Of a stretch of DNA of 64,000 bases, positions 27,433 through 35,769 are shown in pieces (the first letter of the stretch is position 1; every line of letters starts with the position of its first letter). The DNA lies in assembly GCF_029906645.1 (NCBI RefSeq), contig NZ_JARYGZ010000001.1, positions 2,165,208 through 2,229,207 of the forward strand, written 5' to 3'. Source of the stretch: Sphingomonas oryzagri (GTDB lineage: Bacteria; Pseudomonadota; Alphaproteobacteria; Sphingomonadales; Sphingomonadaceae). A model generated the notes under the pieces. It did not search any database, was not told where the DNA came from, and saw nothing but the letters and a program-made list of their open reading frames with translations. The position numbers and the translations under genes are program-made.

Positions 27433-27710
27433 GGCGTATAACTGTTGCAGCCCCACCGCTTCCAGTTGGAAACGTGCGGGGTGCGGCTGACCTTGGTCAG
27501 CCACAGGTCGAAGATGCGGGGCTCACGCAGGCACGCGACGTATCCGACGCCGTGCCCGACGACCGCCGCGGCAAGCGACCAGAAGCTATGGCTGATCAGA
27601 AAGACTTCGGTCGTCACCGCCAGGTTCAGCACGAAATAGCTGTATGTCACGCCCGCGAACATCTGCGGGCGGGTCAGCGCGCGGAAGACGGTGGATCGGC
27701 CGAGGCTCAT
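27429..27710 (-). CDS. virB3: VirB3 family membrane protein
   Basis: A 93-residue small inner-membrane protein. FRALTRPQMFAGVTYSYFVLN is the typical amphipathic start entering the first membrane helix, followed by a second hydrophobic stretch (SFWSLAAAVVGHGVG) and a basic C-terminus with DLWLTKVSRTP. Start 27710 overlaps the virB2 stop by ATGA, and the stop overlaps virB4. VirB3 normally works with VirB4 and VirB6 in the inner-membrane complex. Confidence 0.92.
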   Translation of the reverse strand: MSLGRSTVFRALTRPQMFAGVTYSYFVLNLAVTTEVFLISHSFWSLAAAVVGHGVGYVACLREPRIFDLWLTKVSRTPHVSNWKRWGCNSYTP

Positions 27711-28012
27711 CGTGCCACCTGTGCGGCGGTCTGGATGCCGGAAACGATGGCGCTTGCTCCGAACAGGACGAAGCAGCCCAGGATCACCGTTGCGCCGAAG
27801 CGCCAGTTCATGCGCCCCGTCAGCATCATGAAGCCGATCATCGCGACGGCGATGACCGCGACGGTCGTCGCCACATTGCCCAGCAGCGTTCCCTGCAGCC
27901 AGTCCAGTGCGGCCACGATCGGGCCGGATCCCGCCGGATCGGCGCCGCTTTGCGCAAGAGCGCTGGAAGAATAACCCAATGCGAGGCCGGTACTCACAAC
28001 ACGCCTGATCAC
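27707..28012 (-). CDS. virB2: VirB2/TrbC family pilin
   Basis: A 101-residue major pilin precursor. A signal peptide of about 21 residues ends ALAQSG, and the mature part has two hydrophobic helices (about 45-65 and 72-92) separated by the short basic loop TGRMNWRFG. This is the usual VirB2 layout. It is translationally coupled to the lytic transglycosylase upstream and to virB3 downstream through 4-nt overlaps. Confidence 0.92.
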   Translation of the reverse strand: MIRRVVSTGLALGYSSSALAQSGADPAGSGPIVAALDWLQGTLLGNVATTVAVIAVAMIGFMMLTGRMNWRFGATVILGCFVLFGASAIVSGIQTAAQVAR

Positions 28013-28701
28013 GGCACAACTCCTTGTAGTGCGACGGACCGGATCGCCGTCAGCCGATCCAGAACCTGATTTACGTAGCTTTTCGTTTCGGTGATCGCCG
28101 GCACCGCACGGGCGCGCGCAACGCGCGCAGGCCCGGCATTGTAGGCGGCGAGCGCGAGATCCAGTTCGCCGTCGAACCGGTCGAGCATGTTACGCAGATA
28201 GCGGGCACCACCAATCAGGTTCGCTGCGGGATCAAGCGGATCCACCCCCAGCTGGCGCGCTGTGCCCGGCATCAGCTGCGCCAGGCCGATCGCGCCCTTG
28301 CCGCTCCGTACACCGGCCCGCCACCCGCTCTCCTGATGTACCAGCGCCGCCAGAAGGTCCGGGCTGATCCGCGCCTTCGAAGCGGCCGCCATCAGAGCCC
28401 CGCGCCACGCCTGCGGCACGTCCGGAGCGCCTATCCGGGTGATGGCCTGTTCCGGCACAGCCTGCGAGGGCGCAGGATCGCGGAGGGGGCAGGATGGATC
28501 GCACGGCATTGCCGCGTCCGCTGCGGGCAGGATGACGGCCGTTCCGTTCTGATCGACAATTTCGAAGACGCGCGCCGACACATGGGCCGCGGTTCCGCCC
28601 AGCAGAAGGACGAAGATCCGAAGCAACCGCCCAGCGCGGCGGCGGGCCCATTTCAAAATACGATCGCGCAGCAATGCTGCACTTCGTGCGTATGCGTCCA
28701 A
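28009..28701 (-). CDS. virB1: VirB1-like lytic transglycosylase
   Basis: A 230-residue peptidoglycan-cleaving enzyme opening the wall for the secretion channel. A basic N-terminus and hydrophobic segment (about 27-42) act as signal or anchor. The SLT domain follows, with catalytic Glu124 in VHQESGW, then GAIGLAQLMPGTARQLG and LALAAYNAGPARV. It is the promoter-proximal gene of the virB operon and overlaps virB2 by ATGA. A second, unrelated-looking transglycosylase is encoded beside the relaxase at 56 kb. The 236 nt upstream, shared with the divergent acetyltransferase-like gene, must contain the operon promoter. Confidence 0.92.
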   Translation of the reverse strand: MDAYARSAALLRDRILKWARRRAGRLLRIFVLLLGGTAAHVSARVFEIVDQNGTAVILPAADAAMPCDPSCPLRDPAPSQAVPEQAITRIGAPDVPQAWRGALMAAASKARISPDLLAALVHQESGWRAGVRSGKGAIGLAQLMPGTARQLGVDPLDPAANLIGGARYLRNMLDRFDGELDLALAAYNAGPARVARARAVPAITETKSYVNQVLDRLTAIRSVALQGVVP

Positions 28702-28937
28702 GATCTATAGACCCTTTCCAATATTCATGAAACTTCTCGACCTTGTCGTTCTGAATCCGATGATGTTTTTATTTCCTGGAAGCCTTATTCGATGAAAAAC
28801 CCAAATCCGGCTTCGATTACGGCTGCCGTGCGGCGCCACCCCCTAACCCTCAATAACTAGACCTTTATTCGACAAGTCGCTCTTCCGAATCGTGGTATTC
28901 CGGGGCGGGGAGGAGGATCAGATTCTAAGGGGAATTC

Positions 28938-29975
28938 ATGTCCACGCGCAGCTTCGACTTTGCAGCGCCGTCCGGCCGACAACGCTGGACCGACAGCCGG
29001 GCTACGATCACCTCTACTCCGCCGATACCGGAGCTCGCGGGCTCTCGCTTGACGCCCACGGTCTTTCACGAACGCTGGTGGCTCGACGCGGTGACGGGCG
29101 GCGATTATCGCGAGGCCAGCGTTCGCTCCGGCAACAAGGTCATCGGGCGTCTGCCCTACCAATACAGGCGCTACGCCGGGATGACCGAATGCATCCTGCC
29201 GCAGCTCACCCCGCTTCTCGGCCCCGCCATCGACGACGGCGATGGTCGCGAGACAGTGCGGCGCCAGATCCAGCGCACCGTGACCCTCGATCTGCTCGAT
29301 CAGATCCCGACGTGCAGCCGGTTCCGGCAACGGCTCCATGGCGGCATCCCAGACACGCTCGCGTTCCTCGAGCGCGGCTTCAGGACCGAAACGGAGTTCA
29401 CCCATCTCATAGCGCCAGCACCGGTCGATCAACTCTGGAAGAACGTGCGGGATACGACGCGCCGGGTGATCCGCCGTGCCGGAGATCAGGGCCGGATCGT
29501 CGATCTCGATCCCGGCGACTTCACGCGCCTCTACATCGCGAACCTCCGGGGTCGCGGCAAAAGCTACAATTATATGTGGCAATCCAGCATCCAGCCTGCG
29601 CTTCGGGACGCAATCGACCGAGACCGAGGGCGATTGCTCGGCGCGGAAGACGCGACCGGCAAGATCGTGGCCGCCATCTTCACGCTCTGCGACGACCGGG
29701 TGACGCATCTCGTCCTGACGACCCGGTCCCCAGACAGCCATAGCGGCCAGATCAGCAAGCTCATCTGGCAGGCCATGAAATCGAGCGCCGAGCAGGGCCG
29801 GACGTTCGATTTCGGTGGCGTCAACACCGCCGGAAGCGCGTTCTTCTACGCAAATTTCGGAGGCCTCACGCAGCCGCGCTATCTGGTTCACAAGGAAACA
29901 TCCGTGTTCAACCTGCTGGATTTCTCCCGTCGCAAGCTGCTGAGCTTGCGAGGCAGGATGGCGGCACTCATCTAG
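28938..29975 (+). CDS. GNAT/FemAB-like N-acyltransferase (BioF2/CelD family)
   Basis: A 345-residue protein of the BioF2-like double-GNAT family often found in polysaccharide clusters. The ERWWLDAVTGG motif near the N-terminus and a C-terminal half with GKIVAAIFTLCDDRVTHLVL and FDFGGVNTAGSAFFYANFGG match this group, which transfers acyl or aminoacyl groups. There is no signal peptide, so it acts in the cytoplasm, probably on a lipid- or nucleotide-linked sugar. ATG 28938 follows AAGGGG. It diverges from the virB operon and converges with GH5. Confidence 0.82.
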   Translation: MSTRSFDFAAPSGRQRWTDSRATITSTPPIPELAGSRLTPTVFHERWWLDAVTGGDYREASVRSGNKVIGRLPYQYRRYAGMTECILPQLTPLLGPAIDDGDGRETVRRQIQRTVTLDLLDQIPTCSRFRQRLHGGIPDTLAFLERGFRTETEFTHLIAPAPVDQLWKNVRDTTRRVIRRAGDQGRIVDLDPGDFTRLYIANLRGRGKSYNYMWQSSIQPALRDAIDRDRGRLLGAEDATGKIVAAIFTLCDDRVTHLVLTTRSPDSHSGQISKLIWQAMKSSAEQGRTFDFGGVNTAGSAFFYANFGGLTQPRYLVHKETSVFNLLDFSRRKLLSLRGRMAALI

Positions 29976-30032
29976 CGCCCCACGGCGCACCAAGCGCACG
30001 CCTGCCCCAGATAAGCGCGGCCGGCCCGACGA

Positions 30033-31352
30033 TCACAGCGCGGAAAACTGCTTGATGATGAAATGATCCGCACCGGTGATGACGCCTGATGACGTCGTCG
30101 TGGGAAACAGGTTCATCTGATATGGATCGTTGAGGTACGGAATATCCTGATGCGCCGTGAGCGCGATGCCATTGCTCTTCGCATTGACGATAAAATTCTT
30201 GACGATATTCTGCCATTGCGTCTGGTCCGGCGCACCGAATTCACCGACATGGCCATAGCCACTGAAGCCATGCTGCTTCAGCCAGCTCAGAAACGGCGCC
30301 AGTCGTTCCACACCGATATTCTGATCGGCGGTCGCGACCTGCGTCCCGTTGTTGTAAGTTCCGCTGCCATCCGAATCGAAGTAAAGATGAGCCGACCAGA
30401 TGATGGCGTTGTTCGGATCGGACAACGTGTGAAGATCCGGATTGACGTTCGGCCACACCTGGGCGCTGGCCCAATTATAGCCTTCGACCATGATCGGTAT
30501 TTTGGTGTTCACCTTGCGGATCGCAGTGATGGCGGCCTGCGCGGCCTGTCGCCAGCCCGTCGCCCCGGTCGGCATGTCGTGCGGCTCGTTCATCAGATCG
30601 ATGGCCGCCACGGCTGGGTGGCTACCGAAAGCCTGGACGATCTTCACGCAATAATCCGCAAAGGCGTCTATCGGCAGCTGCGCGGATCCCAGGGCGACCT
30701 GGGTCTTGTTGGCCCATGAGCCGTTGTAACCGATATATCGCCGGCCGTAATTGTGACACAGATCGAGAATGACCTTGAGATTGTTGGATTTCGCGCGATC
30801 CAGGTCATACTTGACCAGCGCCACCGGATTGCGCAGCGGATCGTTTGGATTGCCGGGGCTGTCGAGCAACTGCTCACCCAGCGCGCCATAGAGACTGGGC
30901 TGGAGGCGTTCCCACGCTCCTTCGAGCCGGATGTGATCGAGCCCCTTCGACTTGTAATAGCTGAAGTGGTTATCCGGCGTCACGAACACCGATCCACCCA
31001 GCTGGCCGGGCAGGCTGTCGGGCGATCCTTCGAGCGTCGTCAGCGCGACACCATATTTGAACAGGCTGATCGATGTCTGCTGCCCGGTCGGCGTGGCCGG
31101 CGAAGTGGTGTTGCCGGTGTCGCCCCCCGTCGACGTGTTCGTTCCCGCGCCTGCGTTTCCGGATGAATCACCGGCTTGGCCGTCCGACGACGGGTCGGCA
31201 TCCGCTGCAGAGCCGCCACTTCCGCCACTGCACGCGGCCGCCATGACGAACGCCGTCGTACTGAGCCATCCCAGCAAGCTGCGCCGATTCAGGCCATTCC
31301 CGGATGCACCCGCGTCCGACTTATCAATGTTATAACCGCCGTGATCAGTCAT
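30033..31352 (-). CDS. GH5 family endoglucanase-like lipoprotein
   Basis: A 439-residue extracytoplasmic glycoside hydrolase. The N-terminus combines R23-R24 with a hydrophobic stretch and Cys41 in a lipobox-like VMAAAC, suggesting a Tat-exported lipoprotein. A Gly/Ser/Thr-rich linker (42-92) leads to the (beta/alpha)8 catalytic domain with general acid Glu256 in DLMNEPHD and nucleophile Glu371 in GHVGEFGAPD. Inside an EPS cluster such enzymes usually trim, release or clear misplaced polysaccharide. The substrate is probably a beta-glucan-like backbone; that is inference. It is transcribed toward the acetyltransferase-like gene. Confidence 0.9.
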   Translation of the reverse strand: MTDHGGYNIDKSDAGASGNGLNRRSLLGWLSTTAFVMAAACSGGSGGSAADADPSSDGQAGDSSGNAGAGTNTSTGGDTGNTTSPATPTGQQTSISLFKYGVALTTLEGSPDSLPGQLGGSVFVTPDNHFSYYKSKGLDHIRLEGAWERLQPSLYGALGEQLLDSPGNPNDPLRNPVALVKYDLDRAKSNNLKVILDLCHNYGRRYIGYNGSWANKTQVALGSAQLPIDAFADYCVKIVQAFGSHPAVAAIDLMNEPHDMPTGATGWRQAAQAAITAIRKVNTKIPIMVEGYNWASAQVWPNVNPDLHTLSDPNNAIIWSAHLYFDSDGSGTYNNGTQVATADQNIGVERLAPFLSWLKQHGFSGYGHVGEFGAPDQTQWQNIVKNFIVNAKSNGIALTAHQDIPYLNDPYQMNLFPTTTSSGVITGADHFIIKQFSAL

Positions 31353-31682
31353 TACTTTTCCGTGTTAAGGTGGAGAGATCGATGCTCGCGCATCGGCAAT
31401 GGCGCAGGATGCCCATTCGCAGCAGCTGGATAGTCGGCACGATGCGTACCGATCAGACCGTCCTGGTACGGATGGAGAGCATCGAATGACGATAGGGAGG
31501 GGGTACGCACACACGATCATCCACTTCTGGAGTTACGATCGCGGATGTGAGGGAACCTTTCGACGCAGGCAAGTAACCCGAAATAGGTATAGCCGCCCTA
31601 TCTCCTTCGATAAGGGCGGCTGTTTACCTTTATTAACAACGATTTAGTTGTTACTGAATTGACCAGAACTACGCCGACTGTA
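31353..31682. other. Intergenic region between alg14-like and GH5 genes
   Basis: These 330 nt are both downstream of the Alg14-like gene and upstream of the GH5 gene, on the minus strand. They contain the hairpin at 31591-31621 and an AT-richer stretch near 31621-31680. No credible gene was seen. The GH5 promoter should lie between the hairpin and 31353. Confidence 0.45.
31591..31621. terminator. Hairpin terminator downstream of the EPS operon
   Basis: AGCCGCCCTATC pairs with GATAAGGGCGGCT with one bulged base and a short TCCTTC loop. On the minus strand it lies 62 nt after the Alg14-like stop, separating the Wzc-to-Alg14 operon from GH5. The U-tract is poor on the minus strand and better on the plus strand, so efficiency is uncertain. 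Confidence 0.55.
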
Positions 31683-32216
31683 TCAGACGATTCTACCCCA
31701 ATAATCAAGGCGTTCGGTCGCAGCGACATCTGGCCATTGGCAGATGCAGCGATGCGCGATGACTTTGGCGATCTTCCCGGATGACGAAATATGTTCGGAG
31801 TTGGCGACGCTATCGATCCATAAGGTCTTTGCGCCGAAAAGACGGCCAAGCAGGATGAACGGAAGCATGGGAGCGGATCCCGTCGTCACCACCGCATACG
31901 GTCTCTCCCGCAGGAGGATCCAGATCGCCCGGATGAAGATGACGGCGAATCCCCGAACGCTGAATCGCGAAGCATCGGGCACGGCATGGTAGCGATGGCC
32001 GCCCACCACCGAGGCATAGCCGGGAAGGGTCGAGACATAGACGCTTTGAAACCCGTCGAAGGCGGGTTGCAAGCGGCGCAATTCTATCCAGTGTCCGCCG
32101 CCCGATGCCCCCAGCAGCAGCTTGCGTGGCCGCGTGCGCTCCGCCGCGCGCGGCACCGGCGAGCTGGCCTGCCGCCGAAAGCCCATCGCGCTTCTCAACG
32201 AGATCCGGACCACCAT
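31683..32216 (-). CDS. Alg14-like membrane subunit of a split glycosyltransferase
   Basis: A 177-residue protein matching Alg14/EpsE/PssD, the acceptor-binding membrane half of a two-part GT-B glycosyltransferase. LLLGASGGGHWIELRRL is the family Rossmann start, followed by TTGSAPMLPFILLGRLFGAKTLWIDSVAN. It needs an Alg13-like partner for donor binding; one is encoded 9 kb away at 41232-41720 on the opposite strand. ATG 32216 follows GAGGGG at 8 nt, and an internal ATG at 32186 is possible. It lies 16 nt after the OPX gene, at the end of the minus-strand EPS operon. Confidence 0.87.
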   Translation of the reverse strand: MVVRISLRSAMGFRRQASSPVPRAAERTRPRKLLLGASGGGHWIELRRLQPAFDGFQSVYVSTLPGYASVVGGHRYHAVPDASRFSVRGFAVIFIRAIWILLRERPYAVVTTGSAPMLPFILLGRLFGAKTLWIDSVANSEHISSSGKIAKVIAHRCICQWPDVAATERLDYWGRIV

Positions 32217-32232
32217 TTCTCCGGCCCCTCGA

Positions 32233-32790
32233 TCAGAAATATCGCTGCCCGACGCGGATCGTGTCGCCTGGGCTGATCGGCGTCGATGCCGTCATCCTGA
32301 CCGCCTGCTCCCGGTTCGATCTGTCCGACGTGATGAAGATCGTGCGCGCGTTGGCGCGGTAGGTGAAGCCCTGCGCGGTGGCGACTGCCTTGAGCGCGGT
32401 CAAACCGTTGGTGAACGCATATTGCCCCGGCTTGGAGACCTCACCCAGTATGTAATAAGGCCGATATTCGATGACTTCGGCGACGACGTTGGGACGGTTC
32501 ACGAGGTCGCGCTCCGCCAGCAGTCCCGTCAACCTCCGCTCGAGCTGGTCGGCAGTCAATCCACGAACATCGACTGGCCCGAGCAGCGGCAGGGCGAGGC
32601 TTCCGTCTGCTCCCACCGAAAACTCGCCGCTCAGATCCTTGAACCCGAAGGTGGTGATCCGCAGCTTGTCGCCAGCCCCCAGCGTATAGGCTTGGGCTGC
32701 CGATACCTCGATCCCGGCAGGAAGCGGGTTGTTCGCGCAACCGCCGAGCGATAGCGCGCACATCGCGATGGCGGTCAGTCTCATGCGCAT
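32233..32790 (-). CDS. Outer-membrane polysaccharide export lipoprotein (Wza/GumB-like)
   Basis: A 185-residue OPX protein with a lipoprotein signal (LSLGGC, Cys18). The polysaccharide-export domain begins YTLGAGDKLRITTFGFKDLSGEFSVGADG, followed by a SLBB-type domain with YYILGEVSKPGQYAF. It is short, like GumB or EpsA, and lacks the C-terminal amphipathic helix that forms the Wza outer-membrane pore, so a separate barrel (for example the protein at 42.6-44 kb) may supply the pore. The start follows AAAGGGGA. It lies 34 nt after the GT4 gene. Confidence 0.92.
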   Translation of the reverse strand: MRMRLTAIAMCALSLGGCANNPLPAGIEVSAAQAYTLGAGDKLRITTFGFKDLSGEFSVGADGSLALPLLGPVDVRGLTADQLERRLTGLLAERDLVNRPNVVAEVIEYRPYYILGEVSKPGQYAFTNGLTALKAVATAQGFTYRANARTIFITSDRSNREQAVRMTASTPISPGDTIRVGQRYF

Positions 32791-32824
32791 GATCGTTCCC
32801 CTTTCACGAATTCCATCTCGATTC

Positions 32825-33976
32825 TCACGCCGGCTCGGATAACGGCGCCGCGATGGGGCGCTGTTCGTCCGGCCGATCCTGCAACGCCTTCGCGTAGAGA
32901 GTCTGGGTCTCGACGAGCACGCGCTCCCAGCGAAACGGCGCGAGCCGCTCGCGCAATTGCGCGGGCGACGGCGGCCGGCTTGAAAAGGCCGCGAAGGCGA
33001 TGAGGAAATCCCGTGCGGTCTCGCTCGATGCGAAGTCCAGGCACAGGCCCTGGCCGCAACGCTCGATAGTCCTTTGAAACGGTGCGATCTCGCTCAGGAC
33101 CGGAAACAGACCCGCGCCGATCGCCTCGACTGCGGCGATACCGAAGCCCTCGAAGCGCGATGCACAGACGAAGGTGCTGCATTCGGCGATCAAGTCCCGC
33201 AGCGTCGCATCATCCGGCTCTCTGCAGAATTGCACAGCCTGATCGACCCCGAGTGTGACCGCGAGGGCGCGCAGCGACGCGATCTGCGTCCCCATCTCCT
33301 TACCCGCTATGGTCAGGGACCATTCGGGCGCGAGCCGGCGAACCGCGGCGAACCATGTGATCAAGGTCTCGAGGCCCTTGTTGGGCGCCAGCCGACCAAA
33401 ATAGATCATCCGCCTGGCACCCGCGCTGGAAGCGTTTGCGAAGCGATCGATATCCACGGCATTTTCTACCAGCTTCACCTTCGCACCGGCGATACCGGCG
33501 AACATCCCGTGATCCTGCAGGCTCGACGCCAGGACGAAGCGATAGCGGCGCAGCGTCGCGCGCGTGATCGTGCGAAACCAGAGCATCTTGAGCGGCCACG
33601 CGAAGCGCGTGTGGAAAATGCCGCCATGCGTGGAAAGAACGAGCGGCCGGCCGTGGACCGCGCCCGTGAGCGCCGCAAAGTCGGCGAAGAATTCCACGCC
33701 ATGCACATGGATGATATCGGCATCTCGGAAATGCCGGAGCGCGCCGGGCGCCAGCGGGTAGCGGCGCGATCCGAGGAACGGCACGCGCATCACCGTGACG
33801 CCGTGCTGCACATCCTCCAACGGCAGGCGATGGCCATCGCCATCGATGATCTTGTCCAGCGTGACGACACGGACATCATGCCCGGCGCGCACCTGCAAGG
33901 CGGCGAGCTGGGAAACATAGCTCTCGATGCCCCCCACCCCCGGCGGATACTGGCGGACCGCATGAAGGATCTTCAC
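32825..33976 (-). CDS. Family 4 glycosyltransferase
   Basis: A 383-residue retaining GT-B glycosyltransferase. ILHAVRQYPPGVGGIESYV is the acceptor-side N-terminal motif seen in GumH/AceC-type and related EPS transferases. The C-terminal nucleotide-sugar domain has RRMIYFGRLAPNKGLETLI and the E-x7-E motif in RFEGFGIAAVEA. It probably adds an alpha-linked hexose (mannose-like in the closest named relatives) to the lipid-linked repeat unit; the sugar is not proved. It lies between the priming transferase (33 nt) and OPX gene (34 nt) in one operon. Confidence 0.92.
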   Translation of the reverse strand: MKILHAVRQYPPGVGGIESYVSQLAALQVRAGHDVRVVTLDKIIDGDGHRLPLEDVQHGVTVMRVPFLGSRRYPLAPGALRHFRDADIIHVHGVEFFADFAALTGAVHGRPLVLSTHGGIFHTRFAWPLKMLWFRTITRATLRRYRFVLASSLQDHGMFAGIAGAKVKLVENAVDIDRFANASSAGARRMIYFGRLAPNKGLETLITWFAAVRRLAPEWSLTIAGKEMGTQIASLRALAVTLGVDQAVQFCREPDDATLRDLIAECSTFVCASRFEGFGIAAVEAIGAGLFPVLSEIAPFQRTIERCGQGLCLDFASSETARDFLIAFAAFSSRPPSPAQLRERLAPFRWERVLVETQTLYAKALQDRPDEQRPIAAPLSEPA

Positions 33977-34009
33977 GCCAGCCCCCCGTCCCGAAGCGAG
34001 GATCGACGA

Positions 34010-34816
34010 TCAATAGGCATGGGTGTCGCGCACCATGAGAGGCAGAGTCCGGCAGAGAATGCCGATGTCGGCCCCCACGCTCCATCGCTCGATATATTCG
34101 CAGTCGGCCCGAACCCTCCGCTCCATGCAGCTGAGGCCGTGGATCTCCCCGCGCAGTCCCCGGATCTGCGCGAGTCCGGTGATACCGGGTTTCACTGCGA
34201 ACCGCCTCGCATAATCCTGCAGGAGCGTGCCGTAGAGACGGTCGTGCGCGACCGCGTGCGGCCTCGGGCCGACCAGCGACATGTCGCCGAGCAGCACGTT
34301 GATCAGTTGCGGCAATTCGTCGATGCTCGTCGCGCGGAGGAAGGCGCCGACCGGTGTCACCCGCGAATCCCGTCGCGTGGCGTGACGGATGGCGTCGCCA
34401 TCCTCTGTGACGTACATCGTCCTGAATTTCAGGATCTGGAACGGCGTGCCGTGCAGGCCGGTCCTGGTCTGTCTGAAAAGGATGGGACCATCGCTGCTGG
34501 CCCGTATCAGGATCGCGGCGACCGCCAGGATCGGCAGTGCCACCAATAGCGCGGCAAGCGCGATCGCGAAATCCAGCCCGCGCTTCAGCGGGGACACCGC
34601 CGCCGCCGCCGCGCATTCGTCCCACCGCGATGGCGGCAATGCCTGGATGAGCACGGTGTCGTAGGCGTCAGGATTATTTTCGCTCACTTGCCTGTCCCCT
34701 TCTCGAAGCCAACCCTCCGGCACGAAAGCGAGCGCCCAGCGATCATGCGGCAATGCCTCGTGCCGGCGCCCGCCCCGAAGCGACACGCGACCCGAGCGCC
34801 AAATCGCGACGCTCAT
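34010..34816 (-). CDS. Undecaprenyl-phosphate sugar phosphotransferase (ExoY/PssA type)
   Basis: A 268-residue initiating enzyme that loads the first sugar-1-phosphate on undecaprenyl phosphate. It has a single N-terminal membrane hairpin (about 80-103), not the five helices of WbaP. Signature blocks are [38 protein letters not shown] and [10 protein letters not shown]. The ATG at 34816 has no clear ribosome-binding site. An in-frame GTG at 34687, with AAGGGGA upstream, would give 225 residues and may be the real start. It begins the GT4-OPX-Alg14 run, preceded by an AT-rich 206-nt region suited to a promoter. Confidence 0.9.
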   Translation of the reverse strand: MSVAIWRSGRVSLRGGRRHEALPHDRWALAFVPEGWLREGDRQVSENNPDAYDTVLIQALPPSRWDECAAAAAVSPLKRGLDFAIALAALLVALPILAVAAILIRASSDGPILFRQTRTGLHGTPFQILKFRTMYVTEDGDAIRHATRRDSRVTPVGAFLRATSIDELPQLINVLLGDMSLVGPRPHAVAHDRLYGTLLQDYARRFAVKPGITGLAQIRGLRGEIHGLSCMERRVRADCEYIERWSVGADIGILCRTLPLMVRDTHAY

Positions 34817-35022
34817 TGAATTTTACGAGACAACGTGGCGACAATTCATCGTCGCCTGAAATCATCATCGATTAATTATCAATAACGATATCAATTAATC
34901 CTCGAAGATCCATATGTCGTAGGTATATACGACCCATTGCTTCATTCGATCTTTATAGAACTTATGGATAGATCAATCGGGATATGACGGGTCGCGGATC
35001 TGGCGCCGGATATGCGATGGCG

Positions 35023-35769
35023 TCAGGTCGCTATGACCGACCCCACGACGCGCACGTTCATTTCCTCGAATCGACCGACGAGGCACCGCATATCCTCGAT
35101 GGAGGTGACGTCCCGCCGGACGACGACGATGGCCGCGTCCAGGGCCTCGCACAGGGTCGGAGGCTCGTTGAACGCCATCCCGACATCCACCACCATCATC
35201 CCGAACGCATCCAGAAGCGGCATTGCGCGTCGGTGGAAGCGTTCGCCATCGAGCAGCATCATGGCGCCATCCCGCACCACGCCCGTGGTGACGATCGACA
35301 GACCGCGAACCGCGCTCGGCTCGACGATCGAGCGCACGTCCTCCTCTCCGTTCAGGATCTCCAGCAGGCCGCTCCCGTGCCTGGCGTTCAGCAGCTGGCG
35401 CTGGAGCGCTTCACCGGGATTGGCCTCCACAAGAACGGTCTGCGTCCCGAGTTGCGCATAGGAGATGGCCAGATTGGCGGCGAGAATCGAAGCCTCCGTC
35501 GCGGCGTGAAGCCCTACCACCGCCACCGATCTGATCGGCCTGGTTCCACCCTGGGCGGCGCTGGCGATGATCGATCCACGCAATGCGCGAGCCATGCGGG
35601 CCAGCGGATCCTCGGGATCGAAGGCGGCCCGCGCGAGGTCGTGCACGCGGGGATCACCCGGAGCGAGCAGGACATCGGCGCCCTCCGCCCCCTTGAGCAT
35701 GACGACATGCGGTGCCGGGCCGACTTCTGGGTCGGAACGGACTGGCTGTGCTGTCGATCTGATACGCAT
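35023..35769 (-). CDS. BY-kinase/CpsD-like protein with degenerate P-loop
   Basis: A 248-residue MinD-like protein corresponding to the cytoplasmic half of Wzc/ExoP or to CpsD. The fold is recognisable from SVAVVGLHAATEASILAANLA, the Walker A'-like TVLVEANPGEA, SGLLEILNGEEDV, LSIVTTGVV and MMVVDVGMAF. The P-loop is broken: the EGKST expected before xAANLA reads ATEAS, with the lysine position occupied by Ala93. The A' aspartate is Glu115, and no C-terminal tyrosine cluster is present. ATG 35769 overlaps the Wzc-like stop (TGATG). It probably acts as a non-catalytic or non-phosphorylating partner of the Wzc-like protein. Confidence 0.83.
   Translation of the reverse strand: MRIRSTAQPVRSDPEVGPAPHVVMLKGAEGADVLLAPGDPRVHDLARAAFDPEDPLARMARALRGSIIASAAQGGTRPIRSVAVVGLHAATEASILAANLAISYAQLGTQTVLVEANPGEALQRQLLNARHGSGLLEILNGEEDVRSIVEPSAVRGLSIVTTGVVRDGAMMLLDGERFHRRAMPLLDAFGMMVVDVGMAFNEPPTLCEALDAAIVVVRRDVTSIEDMRCLVGRFEEMNVRVVGSVIAT

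Noticed and set aside
24997-27441. Long plus-strand open frame opposite virB4
   Set aside because: It mirrors virB4 and encodes Arg/Gly/Asp-rich sequence without recognisable features.
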